Source of the DNA: CAVPTL01 sp963794415
Lineage (GTDB): Bacteria; Actinomycetota; Thermoleophilia; Gaiellales; JAICJC01
Direction of reading: 5' to 3'
NCBI GenBank assembly: GCA_963794415.1
Contig: CAWCDI010000001.1
Location: 1,984,001-2,048,000 of the forward strand
Length of the DNA stretch: 64,000 bases
Positions 35,677 to 44,721 of the stretch are shown here, piece by piece. The position numbers and the translations under genes were made by a program. The notes under the pieces are model-generated. The model searched no databases and was not told the DNA's origin. It saw only the letters and a program-made list of their open reading frames with translations. Within the stretch, counting starts at the first letter, position 1. The number at the start of each line of letters is the position of its first letter.

Positions 35677-35724
35677 TCTGCCCGGCCCGCCGTTTGCAGG
35701 GCAAGGGTCGGCGAGCCGGGCAGA
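35677..35724 (+). terminator. strong hairpin after the repeat-protein gene
   Basis: TCTGCCCGGC-C-CGCCG and CGGCG-A-GCCGGGCAGA pair over 15 of 16 positions around a 16-base loop. No U-tract follows, as is common for high-GC terminators. Position 6 bases after the stop supports a terminator role. Confidence 0.65.
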
Positions 35725-36278
35725 ACCACACCGTACGAACCCACGCGCCAACCGCTGGAACGGCTCAGGCGCTCACAATCACAACCCACAAACCGCTGAC
35801 GGTTCAGCCGCACACCGCCACCGCAGTTTTCCGCAGCCACCCGGCGTGGCCCGCAGGTGAGTCGCTCGGTCACGGCGTGTGTTCGGGCAGCAGCAACTCG
35901 GTTCGGTATCGCGGGGCGACCGCCGTGGCTTTGGCTATGAACACCGCGGTGGCAGCGTGGTCGAGTACGGGCCGGCGCTCAGCTCTGTTCGCGACGGGGA
36001 CACCGACTGCTCGAAAGAAATCGTCCTGACCAGCCGGAGTACAGAGGCAGAGCAGTCGCGCGGCCCGGTCGGCGTTGTTGCGAAAAACGTGTAACGAGTC
36101 CCAGGGATCACCACCGCGAAGATCGAAGGTGCGCTTCGCGGGTTCTCAGACTGGGAAAGCCGGAGTGAGTATTCGGCGAGCCGTGTTACCCAGGGTGGGC
36201 TCAGGCTTTGCTCCTGGATCGGCACGCTGACTCACAGCCGCCCGAGGAGCCCGCGCGAGTCCCTGAGGATCGCCCTGC
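35725..36278. other. no gene recognised
   Basis: About 550 bases with only mirror frames lacking starts or ribosome binding sites. Confidence 0.4.
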
Positions 36279-36500
36279 GCTGGTCTATAAGACCAGCACA
36301 CCAGTCTTGAAAACCGGCATCGGGGGTTAACCTCGATCGTGGGTTCGAATCCCACCCCCGCCGTTCCATCACCGCTGTTCCGCATGGTTGAGCCATAAAC
36401 GCGACACCGTTGCCCGGGGTGGGGATGCAGGGCAATCGTCCCCGTAATCGCGATCCGCCCAACCAGGCCGCACAAACACAGTCACCCAACCATCACCCGA
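36279..36500 (+). repeat. tRNA-like repeat family, copy 3
   Basis: Complete copy: 5' hairpin GCTGGTC-TATAA-GACCAGC, ACACCAGTCTTGAAAACCGG, variable-arm-like hairpin, T-arm GTGGGTTCGAATCCCAC, CCCCGCCG, CGCATGGTTGAGCC, and the tail CACAAACACAGTCACC-CAACCATCACCCGAGC. The 380 bases after it hold no gene other than the MFS promoter. Confidence 0.88.
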
Positions 36501-36878
36501 GCAGGACGCCTCGGTTCGGCGTCAGCACGCCGGTTGCGCCCTAGGGGGGCTGTACGGGCGCCCTGCTTCCTGATCGGTGAGGCATTCCGTGCACCGACCA
36601 TCGCTTCGAGTGATACCTCGACGACGCAGGCGAAGAACGCAAGCGGCCCGAGGCGCTCCGCACTCGGTTAATGGTCGGCGGATCTCGACTTCCCACGACG
36701 GCCAGCGCGAATCTCGCCAAGATCGCAACAGCACGGCTGTGGCACAACCGACCGAGGCGGAAACCCGAAGTGCGGCCTGAAACAGACAACGTTCGCGCCA
36801 AATCGCGGATGAACTCCGCTCCCGACCACCACCGGGTATGTGCACGTCCCTAGGTTCGATCCTCACGACGTGTTCCCA

Positions 36879-36884
36879 TATGAT
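36879..36884 (+). promoter_or_regulatory. -10 element of the MFS gene (leaderless)
   Basis: TATGAT, then six bases (cgcgcc) and the ATG at 36891; TTCGAT 18 bases upstream may be the -35. No Shine-Dalgarno precedes the ATG, in keeping with a leaderless message. Confidence 0.55.
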
Positions 36885-36890
36885 CGCGCC

Positions 36891-38471
36891 ATGACGGACG
36901 GGCGGAACGCTGGGTCTAGCCGCGCGGGACTGGTGTTGGTCTCGATGACGCTGGCCAACGCGATGATCTTGGTCGATCAGACGGCCGTCCCGCTGGCGCT
37001 TCCCGATGTCATCCATGGTCTGCACGTGTCGGCGACCGCCGCCCAGTGGGTGATGACCGCAAGCCTCTTGCCGCTCGCCGGTCTGCTGGTGCTTGGTGGC
37101 CGCCTTGGAGACGCCTACGGGCGGCGGCGGATCTTCATGATCGGCGCGATCCTGTTCGGTGGAGCATCGGCAGTGGCCGGGTTTGCCCCCGACTTCTCGC
37201 TGCTGATCGTCGCTCGAGTCATCCAGGGAGCCGGCGGTGCGCTGATGCTGCCCGCGACCGTGGCGATCGTCAGCGCTTCGGTATCGCCGCAGGATCAAGG
37301 CAGCGCGCTTGGGACGATGGGCGGGGTGGCAGCCGTGGCCGGCGCGCTTGGCCCGACGATCGGCGGCGTGCTCACCTCGGTGTTCAGTTGGCGAGCGGTG
37401 CTGCTCGTAAACGTTCCGCTTCTGATCATCACGCTGTTTTTGACGCTCCGCTCCGTCCAGCCCGATCGCGCCCCGTCGGAGGAGTCGCCGCACATCGACA
37501 TCGAAGGTGCGGTGCTGCTGTGTGCGACGCTCGTTGGACTGGTACTCGGGCTGTCAGCGAGCCAGAACGACAGCTTCCACTCAACCGCCGTGCTCGGGCC
37601 AGTGGTCGCCGGCGTCATCGCAGGCATCCTCTTCGTCTGGCGCGAGAACCGTGCGACCAACCCGCTGATGAGCTTCGGCCTCTTGCGCCGCCACCCCAAC
37701 TATCTGGCCGCGAGCGTGAGCCAGGGCCTGGCGGGGATGGCTGAGATGGGCCTCGGAGTGATCTTTCCGCTGATCCTGATCCTCAACCTCGACATGCCCC
37801 CTGCCAAAGCCGGCCTATTTTTGATCCCAACCACGATCCCGATGGTGATCCTCGCGCCGATGGTCGGGCGCTGGTATGACCGATCCGGCGGAAGACCGCC
37901 GATGATCACCGGCTTCATCTGCCTTGGGATCTCAGGCCTCGTGCTCGCCCTCGGCGTGGGCCACCACAGCTATCTCGCGCTCCTCCCCGGACTGCTCCTC
38001 TACGGGATCGGCCTCTCGATCGTGCTGACCGTGAACGATCCAGTCACACTTGACTCGATTCCCGAGGCTGACCACGGCCAGGCCGCCGGCGTCGCAGCAA
38101 CCGCCGAGCAAGGCGGCGGAGCACTCGGCATTGCCATCCTCTACGCGATCTTCCACTACGTCTACGTCGACCAACTCCATTCGAAGATCAACGCCAGCAA
38201 CATTCCCGACCTTCACGACAGCGGCTATGCCCACCTGAAAGACCTGATCATCGCCGCCGAAAACACGGGCCTTGACCCCAGCCGCTACCCGCAAGAAGTC
38301 GTCGAGTATCTCAACATCGCGCTCGTAGCCGCAGAACGCGGCTACGCCGTCGCATTCATTGCCGTGGCAATCCTCGCAGCCGTCGGCGCGTGGGTTGCAA
38401 GGCGTGTTACCAAACCAGGGCATGGAACCATGACACGCCCACCCGAGCCGATCCCAGAAGCCCCGCTCTAA
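36891..38471 (+). CDS. DHA2-family MFS drug exporter
   Basis: 526-aa major facilitator protein with 14 predicted membrane segments, the EmrB/QacA size class. Motif A is seen in LGGRLGDAYGRRRIFM (about residues 80-95); motif C-type ARVIQGAGGALMLPATVAIV and PTIGGVLTSVFSWRAVLLVNVP follow. LVDQTAVPLALPDV in helix 1 has the charged residue usual in proton-coupled exporters. A long periplasmic or cytoplasmic loop with HSKINASNIPDLHDSGY lies before the last helix. Expected to export toxic organic compounds using the proton gradient; substrate cannot be told. Sits alone between repeat copies 3 and 4. Confidence 0.9.
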   Translation: MTDGRNAGSSRAGLVLVSMTLANAMILVDQTAVPLALPDVIHGLHVSATAAQWVMTASLLPLAGLLVLGGRLGDAYGRRRIFMIGAILFGGASAVAGFAPDFSLLIVARVIQGAGGALMLPATVAIVSASVSPQDQGSALGTMGGVAAVAGALGPTIGGVLTSVFSWRAVLLVNVPLLIITLFLTLRSVQPDRAPSEESPHIDIEGAVLLCATLVGLVLGLSASQNDSFHSTAVLGPVVAGVIAGILFVWRENRATNPLMSFGLLRRHPNYLAASVSQGLAGMAEMGLGVIFPLILILNLDMPPAKAGLFLIPTTIPMVILAPMVGRWYDRSGGRPPMITGFICLGISGLVLALGVGHHSYLALLPGLLLYGIGLSIVLTVNDPVTLDSIPEADHGQAAGVAATAEQGGGALGIAILYAIFHYVYVDQLHSKINASNIPDLHDSGYAHLKDLIIAAENTGLDPSRYPQEVVEYLNIALVAAERGYAVAFIAVAILAAVGAWVARRVTKPGHGTMTRPPEPIPEAPL

Positions 38472-38599
38472 CCACCCCGCTGAGCGAGCGCACGGCGTGA
38501 CGCGCGGTCGGCGCCACCGCGACCGCTGCACCTGGCGGAGCACGACCCCCGATACCTGACAGACTCCAACCGGGTATCTCAGTTGGCATCGGAGATCCC

Positions 38600-38820
38600 G
38601 GTCAACAAGACCAGCACACCAGTCTTGAAAACCGGCAATGGGCGTCAAGGTCATTCGTGGGTTCGAATCCCACCCCCGCCGCTCGAAGCCGTGGATTCCG
38701 CATGGTTGAGCCAAAGTTACGGGTTGCCGCCCGACCGCGCGACTACCCCGCGCCTCAGGCCGTAATCACGATCCGCGCAACCAGGCCGCACAAACACAGT
38801 CACCCAACCATCACCCGAGC
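38600..38820 (+). repeat. tRNA-like repeat family, copy 4
   Basis: Full length but diverged: the 5' stem is shortened to GGTC-aacaa-GACC, and the variable-arm-like hairpin reads AATGGGCGTCAAGGTCATT, a different sequence that still pairs partly (AATG / CATT). The T-arm and the tail CACAAACACAGTCACC are unchanged. Confidence 0.85.
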
Positions 38821-38830
38821 GGCCGGCTTC

Positions 38831-38971
38831 TCAATCCAGGTAGCCGCGCGGCGCGGCCGGGTCGAAGCTGCCGTCGGGGACGAACTGCGGGATCGAGATG
38901 CCGTACTTCCGGAGGCATCCTCTGACGTGATCCCCTTTCTCGGTGATGGCCGCGCGGGTGGCCAATGGCAC
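38831..38971 (-). CDS. 46-aa ORF beside repeat copy 4
   Basis: GTG-started frame with MPLATRAAITEKGDHVRGCL and GISIPQFVPDGSFDP; composition is protein-like but no ribosome binding site or family is seen. It is divergent from the RTX gene and its stop lies 11 bases from the end of the repeat. May be the C-terminal remnant of a larger gene. Confidence 0.35.
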   Translation of the reverse strand: MPLATRAAITEKGDHVRGCLRKYGISIPQFVPDGSFDPAAPRGYLD

Positions 38972-39008
38972 ATAGTGAGAGGAGCGTCCCACTCCCGAAG
39001 GCTCCCTG

Positions 39009-40607
39009 ATGCATCGTCTCCTGCTGCTCGCTCCCGCGCTCGCCGTGCTGACATTCGCCGGCGTCACCTCCCCCGCCGCCGCGGCGACCACCAAGAGGTG
39101 CACGATCATCGCGAAGCCAGCGCAGCGCATCGTGCACGGCACCGCGAAGGCCGACGTGATCTGCGCCCGAAGCGGCGCGAGCAAGCAGATCTGGGGCTCT
39201 GGCGGCAATGACACCATCTACACCGGCGCCGCAGGCGGGAGGGTGCACGGCGGCACCGGCAACGACACGATCATCTCGGGATCGGGCCCGGACATCATCA
39301 ACGGCGGGCCGGGCAACGACACGCTCATCGCTCAGAACAACGACGACATCATCGCGGGAAACGCCGGGAACGACCTGTTGGAGGGTGGGGCCGGGAACGA
39401 CACGCTCAACGGTGGCCCCGGCAACGATGTGCTCGAGCCCGGCACCGGCGACAACACGTGCGAGGGCGGCGGCGGGGACGATACGTTGGGGCCGTGGTGC
39501 GACACAGCGCCGCCACAGCTCCAGGAGCTCACCGTCAGCACCCCCTCCGTCGACACTTCGCAGGGCCCCCAGATCGTCACATTCACCCTGCGCGTAACCG
39601 ACGACATGACCGGATTCTGGGAAGGCTGGGCGCAGATCGGCTACCAGGATGGCGCACCGTCGACACACTTCGATGCCGCCGACAGAATCTCTGGTGACGA
39701 CCACGACGGCGTTTACCACGTCAGCGTCACGATGCCTCAGAACCTCCCTGCACGGACGTACAACCTGCTCTTCCAGCTCTACGACAACCAGCGAAACCAC
39801 AACTCCTATGCAGCCTGGAAGCTGCAGCCGCTGGGGCTGCCCTCGACCATCGTGCAGACCGGGCAGGGCGACACCACCGCCCCAGCGCTCGTGTCCATGT
39901 CGCTTCCGGGATCGGCAACGGTCGACACGTCCTCCTCGCCGCAAAGCGTGGAGATCGACCTCCACGCCACTGACGATTCCAGCGGCGTCGCTCACGGCAC
40001 GATCGAGTACGAGATCGACCAGCCGTGGACTCCAAACACGTCCCTAAACGCTGTGATGAACCTCGGATTCTCATCAACGAACCTCGTGAGCGGCAACGCA
40101 ACTGACGGCAACTACACGCTGCAGATGCGGCTTCCGGCGCACTCTGGACAGGGGACCTGGGTGCTGCAAGGCGTGTGGCTTTGGGATGCGATGGGCAACG
40201 TGACAGTGTTCACCCCGCCCACCGCCCCGCTTGCCGGCCACGACTATGACATCCATCAGATCGGCGCGGGCGACCTCATCCCACCGGTGCTCCAATCGGT
40301 GACGTTCACACCGAGGAGCGTCGACGAGAGCGGCAACGTCCAGGTACAGATGACCGCCTACGGTAGTGACGAGGGCGGAGCGGGGCTTTTCAGCGCAACC
40401 TGCTACCTGGAATCGCCGAATCACCTCCGCGAGCTGAGGTTCTTTGCCGGCAGCCCGAAGCCGGACGGGGAAATGACAGGGATCACAACGATCCCCGCAA
40501 AATCGGTTCAGCCGGGGGTGTGGACCGGCACGTGCGGGGCGATCGATGGAATCCAGAACGTGTCTGACCCGCTCTCGGCGCCGCCGCTCACGATCACGCT
40601 CCCGTAG
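39009..40607 (+). CDS. secreted RTX (calcium-binding repeat) protein
   Basis: 532 aa. A signal peptide (MHRLLLLAPALAVLTFAGVT, cleavage near AAAA at 25-28) leads to a short Cys-containing region, then at least six GGxGxDxxx nonapeptides (GGNDTI, GGTGNDTII, GGPGNDTLI, GNAGNDLLE, GGAGNDTLN, GGPGNDVLE; about residues 60-150) that form a calcium-binding parallel beta-roll. The C-terminal 380 residues hold three beta-sandwich-like repeats, each opening with a TAPPQLQELTVS / TAPALVSMSLPG / IPPVLQSVTFTP type strand. Exported by Sec, unlike type I-secreted RTX toxins. Function unknown; probably a surface-associated structural or binding protein. Confidence 0.82.
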   Translation: MHRLLLLAPALAVLTFAGVTSPAAAATTKRCTIIAKPAQRIVHGTAKADVICARSGASKQIWGSGGNDTIYTGAAGGRVHGGTGNDTIISGSGPDIINGGPGNDTLIAQNNDDIIAGNAGNDLLEGGAGNDTLNGGPGNDVLEPGTGDNTCEGGGGDDTLGPWCDTAPPQLQELTVSTPSVDTSQGPQIVTFTLRVTDDMTGFWEGWAQIGYQDGAPSTHFDAADRISGDDHDGVYHVSVTMPQNLPARTYNLLFQLYDNQRNHNSYAAWKLQPLGLPSTIVQTGQGDTTAPALVSMSLPGSATVDTSSSPQSVEIDLHATDDSSGVAHGTIEYEIDQPWTPNTSLNAVMNLGFSSTNLVSGNATDGNYTLQMRLPAHSGQGTWVLQGVWLWDAMGNVTVFTPPTAPLAGHDYDIHQIGAGDLIPPVLQSVTFTPRSVDESGNVQVQMTAYGSDEGGAGLFSATCYLESPNHLRELRFFAGSPKPDGEMTGITTIPAKSVQPGVWTGTCGAIDGIQNVSDPLSAPPLTITLP

Positions 40608-40647
40608 GCGCAAGGTATCCCAGCCACGGGAGTGACGCGCTGTCCCC

Positions 40648-40836
40648 CATCGGGGGTGTTGTCGCCATACCGGTTGAAGCAGCTGCTCGTGACCTCCAGC
40701 CGCAGGCGATGGCCGGCCGGCACCACGTAGCTGGTCGCGAACATGTCGATGGCGTAGGTGTAGATGCGGCCCGGCTCGATCAGCGACGGCTCCGCGTCGA
40801 TGTCACACCTGAAAGCCACGCCGCGCTCTAGGTCGA
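40648..40836 (-). pseudogene. fragment of a CocE-type hydrolase gene
   Basis: Encodes CDIDAEPSLIEPGRIYTYAI, DMFATSYVVPAGHRLRLEVT and SSCFNRYGDN, nearly identical to the C-terminal region of the hydrolase at 44722-46491. About 150 bases are over 90% alike at DNA level by eye (compare 44865-45010). The N-terminal 500 residues and the catalytic serine are missing, so this is a relic of a second copy, in the same orientation 4.2 kb away. Confidence 0.75.
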
Positions 40837-40853
40837 AGCTGGCATAGCTCGAA

Positions 40854-41054
40854 CTACGGCGTGCTTGGAACCGAGGGTGTGGGATCGACCTGTGGTTCGG
40901 GCGGCATAGGCGGTTCCCCGGGCCGACCAGGATCCTTATCGCCGGGCCGGCCCGGGTCATCCTGACCAGGCTTCGGCTGTTCCCGAGCTGGATCGTTCAC
41001 CTTGGCGCGAGCCACTCGCGGCCTCCGCAACGTGAACACCTGCAGTTGTGTCAT
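40854..41054 (-). CDS. proline-rich small ORF, 66 aa
   Basis: MTQLQVFTLRRPRVARAKVN followed by a Pro/Gly/Asp-rich low-complexity tail (GRPGDKDPGRPGEPPMPPEP). Weak GAGAGTGG before the ATG. Possibly a small regulatory or disordered protein, or spurious. It precedes the hydrolase fragment on the same strand. Confidence 0.35.
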   Translation of the reverse strand: MTQLQVFTLRRPRVARAKVNDPAREQPKPGQDDPGRPGDKDPGRPGEPPMPPEPQVDPTPSVPSTP

Positions 41055-41320
41055 AACCACTCTCAATCGGTCGGTGTGATCGTCCTACCAAAGATGTGCC
41101 CCTCCCAACGCACTCGATAAACCCCTCGGCACGAACCGGCGCTACCCGCGCAGCCGCCGATGCGCCACCCCGCATGGACGCTTCGTGAGATGAGCGCGGC
41201 CGCAGGCTCCATGCCGACCAGCCGCGCTCCGCGCTGATCCCGACGCGACTCGCGAAACCGTCAGGCTCCGGCTCAATCCGCAAATCGAGATCGTCACCGG
41301 CGCCACAATAAGCGAGAGAA

Positions 41321-41436
41321 CTGGTCATCATGACCAGCACACCAGTCTTGAAAACCGGCAATCGGGCGCCAAGCTCGTTCGTGGGTTCGAATCCCACCCC
41401 CGCCGCTCGGAGAGCTGTATCCAGCATGGTTGAGAC
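41321..41436 (+). repeat. tRNA-like repeat family, copy 5 (3' truncated)
   Basis: Has the 5' hairpin CTGGTC-atcat-GACCAG, CTTGAAA arm, an altered variable region (AATCGGGCGCCAAGCTCGTT), T-arm, CCCCGCCG and CAGCATGGTTGAGA, then diverges; the conserved tail is absent. The next 360 bases hold no gene. Confidence 0.8.
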
Positions 41437-41796
41437 ATTCAGAGGCCTACTCTCACCCACAGCCGACGTCGTTCCAGTCCGCCACAGTCCGCCGAAGTCC
41501 GCTGGTTTCGCACTCGGAGGACGCACCGGGGGCGCCGACCGCGCACACACACGAGTGCACCGGGGGCATCCATCGGAAGCCGGAGATCCGTCGGAGACTC
41601 CCGCAACCGCTGCGGCGGCCGCAGGTGCCCGAGATCCCGGAGCCGGTCGGTAGCCCGGCTCCACGACCGCTGGGATTACGTATGAGTGGTTACTCACGAT
41701 AGGATCAGGGCGTCTCGGATGGATGCCCCCCGACCACCACGATCGTCGCGAGCGGACGGAACCAATCTTCGCCGGCCGATCGGCATGTCGGATCCC

Positions 41797-44160
41797 TCAC
41801 TGCCGTGCCATGGCGATACGGAGCCGCTCCTCCAGGGTGAGGTAGTGGTCGGCGTCTTTGGCGTCGTCTCCGAGGTCGATCTGTACCCAGTTGATGGTGC
41901 CGGTGAAGAGGCTTCCTCGGCTGGTGTAGTCCTCGCTGACGGGTGAGGCGGTGTCGCAACCGACATCGGCTGTCTCGTCGGCGGAGAACACCATCGGCAC
42001 GGTCGCTGTGACGCGGCCCTCGCCGACTTCTTGTCCGTCGGTGTAGAGCTTGACTGAGCCGCCTTTGCCGAGGCCGCCGCCGTCGTAGTCGAACTCCATG
42101 CGGACTTGGTGGGTGCCTGGTGCCACCGGCAGCTCCGAACCTACCGTGAAGCGTTGAATGCCGAGCAGGTTGTAGCAGTACGTGAGGCAGCCGTCCTTGA
42201 GGTAGAGGCTCCATCCGGCGAACGCCCCGCCTTGGGCGACGATGACCCCTTCCGCGCCGTCCTCGGCCACGATGATCTCGGCGGTGACGGCGTGTGACTT
42301 GTTTTTGATGTTCACCACCGACCCCTCGCTGAGTCGGTTCATGCCGCCGTAGAGCGTTTGGGTAGTGCCCTTGACGAGCACCGGCCGGCCGGCGAGGTCG
42401 GAGTTGAACCGTTCCAATCTGCGGTCGTCGAGCGGCAGCACATTGTTTTTCTTGGCCTCTTCGAGCCACAGCTGTTGCAGCTCGGCGAGCTTTTCTGGGA
42501 GCTCGGCGGAGAGGTCGCGGGTCTGGCTCCAATCAACGTTTGTGTCGTAGAGCTCCCACACGTCATCGCTGAACGCCGGCATCTGACCGAACGTCCATGG
42601 GGTGGAGTGGCGAGTCACTGCCGTCCAGCCTTGGTGGTAGATGCCTCGGTTGCAGAACATCTCGAAGTACTGGGTCTCGCGCCGCTCGGCTGCGGTGCTG
42701 TCGTCAAATGAGTAGTGCATGCTGACGCCGTCCATCGGCCGCTGTGTGACCCCGTCGACGACGGTCGGCTCGGGCAGCCTGGCGGCGGCAAGGATGGTCG
42801 GGGCGACGTCGATCACGTGGTGAAACTGGGAGCGCACCTCGCCCTTTGCGTCGAACCCGTTCGGCCAATGGACGATCGCGCCGTTTCGGGTGCCGCCCCA
42901 GTGCGATGCGACCTGCTTTGTCCACTGATATGGAGTGTTTAGGGCGTGGGCCCAACCGACTGCGTAGTGGTTGTAGGCGCTGGGCGTGCCCAGCAGGTCG
43001 ATGTGGGCTTCCAGATACTCTGGCGTCTCGAGGGCTCCGGCGGCGTTGAAGATGAAGTACTCGTTGAACGTGCCGTTCAACGAGCCTTCGGCGGAGGCCC
43101 CGTTGTCGCCGATGATGTAGTAGATCAGCGTGTCGTCGAGTACGCCCAGCGCGTCGATGCTGTCGATCAGCCGGCCGATGTGGTGATCGGTGTGCTCCAG
43201 GAATCCGGCGTAGACCTCCATCTGCCGGGCCAAAACCGGTTTCAGCTGCTCAGGCATGTCATCCCAGGCGGGAATCTCGTCGTGCCGGGCTGACAGTTCG
43301 GTGTCGGCGGGAACGACTCCAAGCTCTTTCTGGCGAGCCAGCGTCTCTTCGCGCAGCTTGTCCCAGCCGTCGTCGAACCGGCCCTTGTACTTGTCGGCCC
43401 ATTCCGCCGGGGCTTGGTGCGGCGCGTGGGTCGCACCGGGCGCGTAGTACATGAAGAACGGCTTTTCGGGAGCGAGCGACTTCTGGGTGCGCATCCAGTT
43501 GATCGCGCGGTCGGTCATGTCCTCTGTGAAGTGGTAGCCCTCCTCGGGCGTCTTCTCGGGCTCAACCGCCATCGTCCCTTCGTAGGTAGCGGGGAAGTAC
43601 TGGTTTGTTTCCCCTCCAATGAAGCCGAAGAAGTGCTCGAATCCGCCACCGCCGGTCGGCCAAGCGTCAAATGGGCCGACCGGACTGGACTGCCATACTG
43701 GCACCTCGTGACACTTGCCGAACTGGGCAGTCGAGTATCCGTTTAGGCGCAGCGTCTGGGCCAGCGGCGCGCAGGTGTTTGGGCGAACCGACGTGTACCC
43801 CGGCGCCGACGTCGCAAGTTCCGTGACCACGCCCATACCGACCACGTGATGGTTCCGCCCACTGAGTAGCGCAGCCCGGGTCGGGGCACAAAGCGCCGTG
43901 GTATGAAAACGGTTGTACTTCAGCCCACCCGCCGCAAGACGGTCTGCCACCGGTGTGGCACACGGCCCGCCAAACGCACTCGCAGCGCCAAATCCGACAT
44001 CGTCAAGCAACACGACAAGGACGTTCGGAGCGCCCGCAGGCGGGACGAGCGGCTCGATCGGAGGAAACGACGAATCCGGATCTTTCGCGTCGAACTTGAC
44101 CTCCCCGGCGAACGGAGACGTCGGCAATCGGCAGCTTCCTACGATCGACTTGTGAATCAC
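41797..44160 (-). CDS. type I arylsulfatase
   Basis: 787-aa sulfatase that would hydrolyse sulfate esters. Metal ligands LLDDVGFG (Asp-Asp about 53-54), the formylglycine signature CAPTRAALLSGRN (Cys about residue 91, to be converted to formylglycine by an FGE-type maturase), and GDNGAS later with the remaining ligands. Length and the C-terminal beta-rich domain (GMNRLSEGSVVNIKNKSHAV, GAFAGWSLYLKDGCL) match the large actinobacterial and AtsA-like arylsulfatases. No Sec signal; cytoplasmic. GTG at 44160 chosen because GAGGGGGAG lies 10 bases before it. No maturase gene is in the window. Neighbours the SulP sulfate-type transporter only distantly (12 kb). Confidence 0.92.
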   Translation of the reverse strand: MIHKSIVGSCRLPTSPFAGEVKFDAKDPDSSFPPIEPLVPPAGAPNVLVVLLDDVGFGAASAFGGPCATPVADRLAAGGLKYNRFHTTALCAPTRAALLSGRNHHVVGMGVVTELATSAPGYTSVRPNTCAPLAQTLRLNGYSTAQFGKCHEVPVWQSSPVGPFDAWPTGGGGFEHFFGFIGGETNQYFPATYEGTMAVEPEKTPEEGYHFTEDMTDRAINWMRTQKSLAPEKPFFMYYAPGATHAPHQAPAEWADKYKGRFDDGWDKLREETLARQKELGVVPADTELSARHDEIPAWDDMPEQLKPVLARQMEVYAGFLEHTDHHIGRLIDSIDALGVLDDTLIYYIIGDNGASAEGSLNGTFNEYFIFNAAGALETPEYLEAHIDLLGTPSAYNHYAVGWAHALNTPYQWTKQVASHWGGTRNGAIVHWPNGFDAKGEVRSQFHHVIDVAPTILAAARLPEPTVVDGVTQRPMDGVSMHYSFDDSTAAERRETQYFEMFCNRGIYHQGWTAVTRHSTPWTFGQMPAFSDDVWELYDTNVDWSQTRDLSAELPEKLAELQQLWLEEAKKNNVLPLDDRRLERFNSDLAGRPVLVKGTTQTLYGGMNRLSEGSVVNIKNKSHAVTAEIIVAEDGAEGVIVAQGGAFAGWSLYLKDGCLTYCYNLLGIQRFTVGSELPVAPGTHQVRMEFDYDGGGLGKGGSVKLYTDGQEVGEGRVTATVPMVFSADETADVGCDTASPVSEDYTSRGSLFTGTINWVQIDLGDDAKDADHYLTLEERLRIAMARQ

Positions 44161-44377
44161 CCACGAGACGCTCCCCCTCTCGATGCCCAGGACTAGGATC
44201 CTAAGGGATCTCACCGACAACCCGCGCGACAGGCATCCGAGTGCGGCGTTACGCCTTACACCTCGTTAGGGGCTGCCAACAGCTTTCCCGTCAACTGGAT
44301 GGCCGACCATTCGCCGGCTGGGATCCTTCTGCCGAACAGACGTTTGCACGTCATCGATCTGTGAATCACGCGATGGT

Positions 44378-44492
44378 GCTGGTCATCCTGACCACGAGCA
44401 CGGCGGAGGCGGTCAGCGGCCCCGCGAAGCTCCCCAGAACGGCGATCCGCCCAACTAGGGCGCACAAACACAGTCACCCAACCATCCCCCGA
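44378..44492 (+). repeat. tRNA-like repeat family, copy 6 (internal deletion)
   Basis: The 5' hairpin GTGCTGGTC-atcct-GACCA..GAGCAC and the 3' part GATCCGCCCAACTAGGGCG plus CACAAACACAGTCACC are present, but the tRNA-like core between them is missing. Shows that the two ends can persist without the tRNA part. Confidence 0.7.
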
Positions 44493-44721
44493 AGCCCTCA
44501 ACGCCAGCACGCGTCTGCGCGTCAACCGCATCGCGGCGCGTCGGTCGCCCATCGCTCGCACCCGGGATGCAGATTTCGTTCGTGCGTCGATCGAGATCGT
44601 CACGGTAGGCGCGTATGCAACGCGATCGCGGATGCCGGAACGACAGCCAGACCGATCACGGACAGACCCAGTGCAACAAAGACCCTCACACATCCAAGAC
44701 CACGAGCATCCTGGAGTTCGT

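Noticed and set aside
36522..37493. 323-aa minus-strand ORF over the MFS gene start
   Set aside because: Basic, low-complexity and antisense to a clear MFS transporter; a GC-driven shadow frame.
38471..38600. rho-independent terminator after the MFS gene
   Set aside because: No stem with adequate pairing or U-run found.
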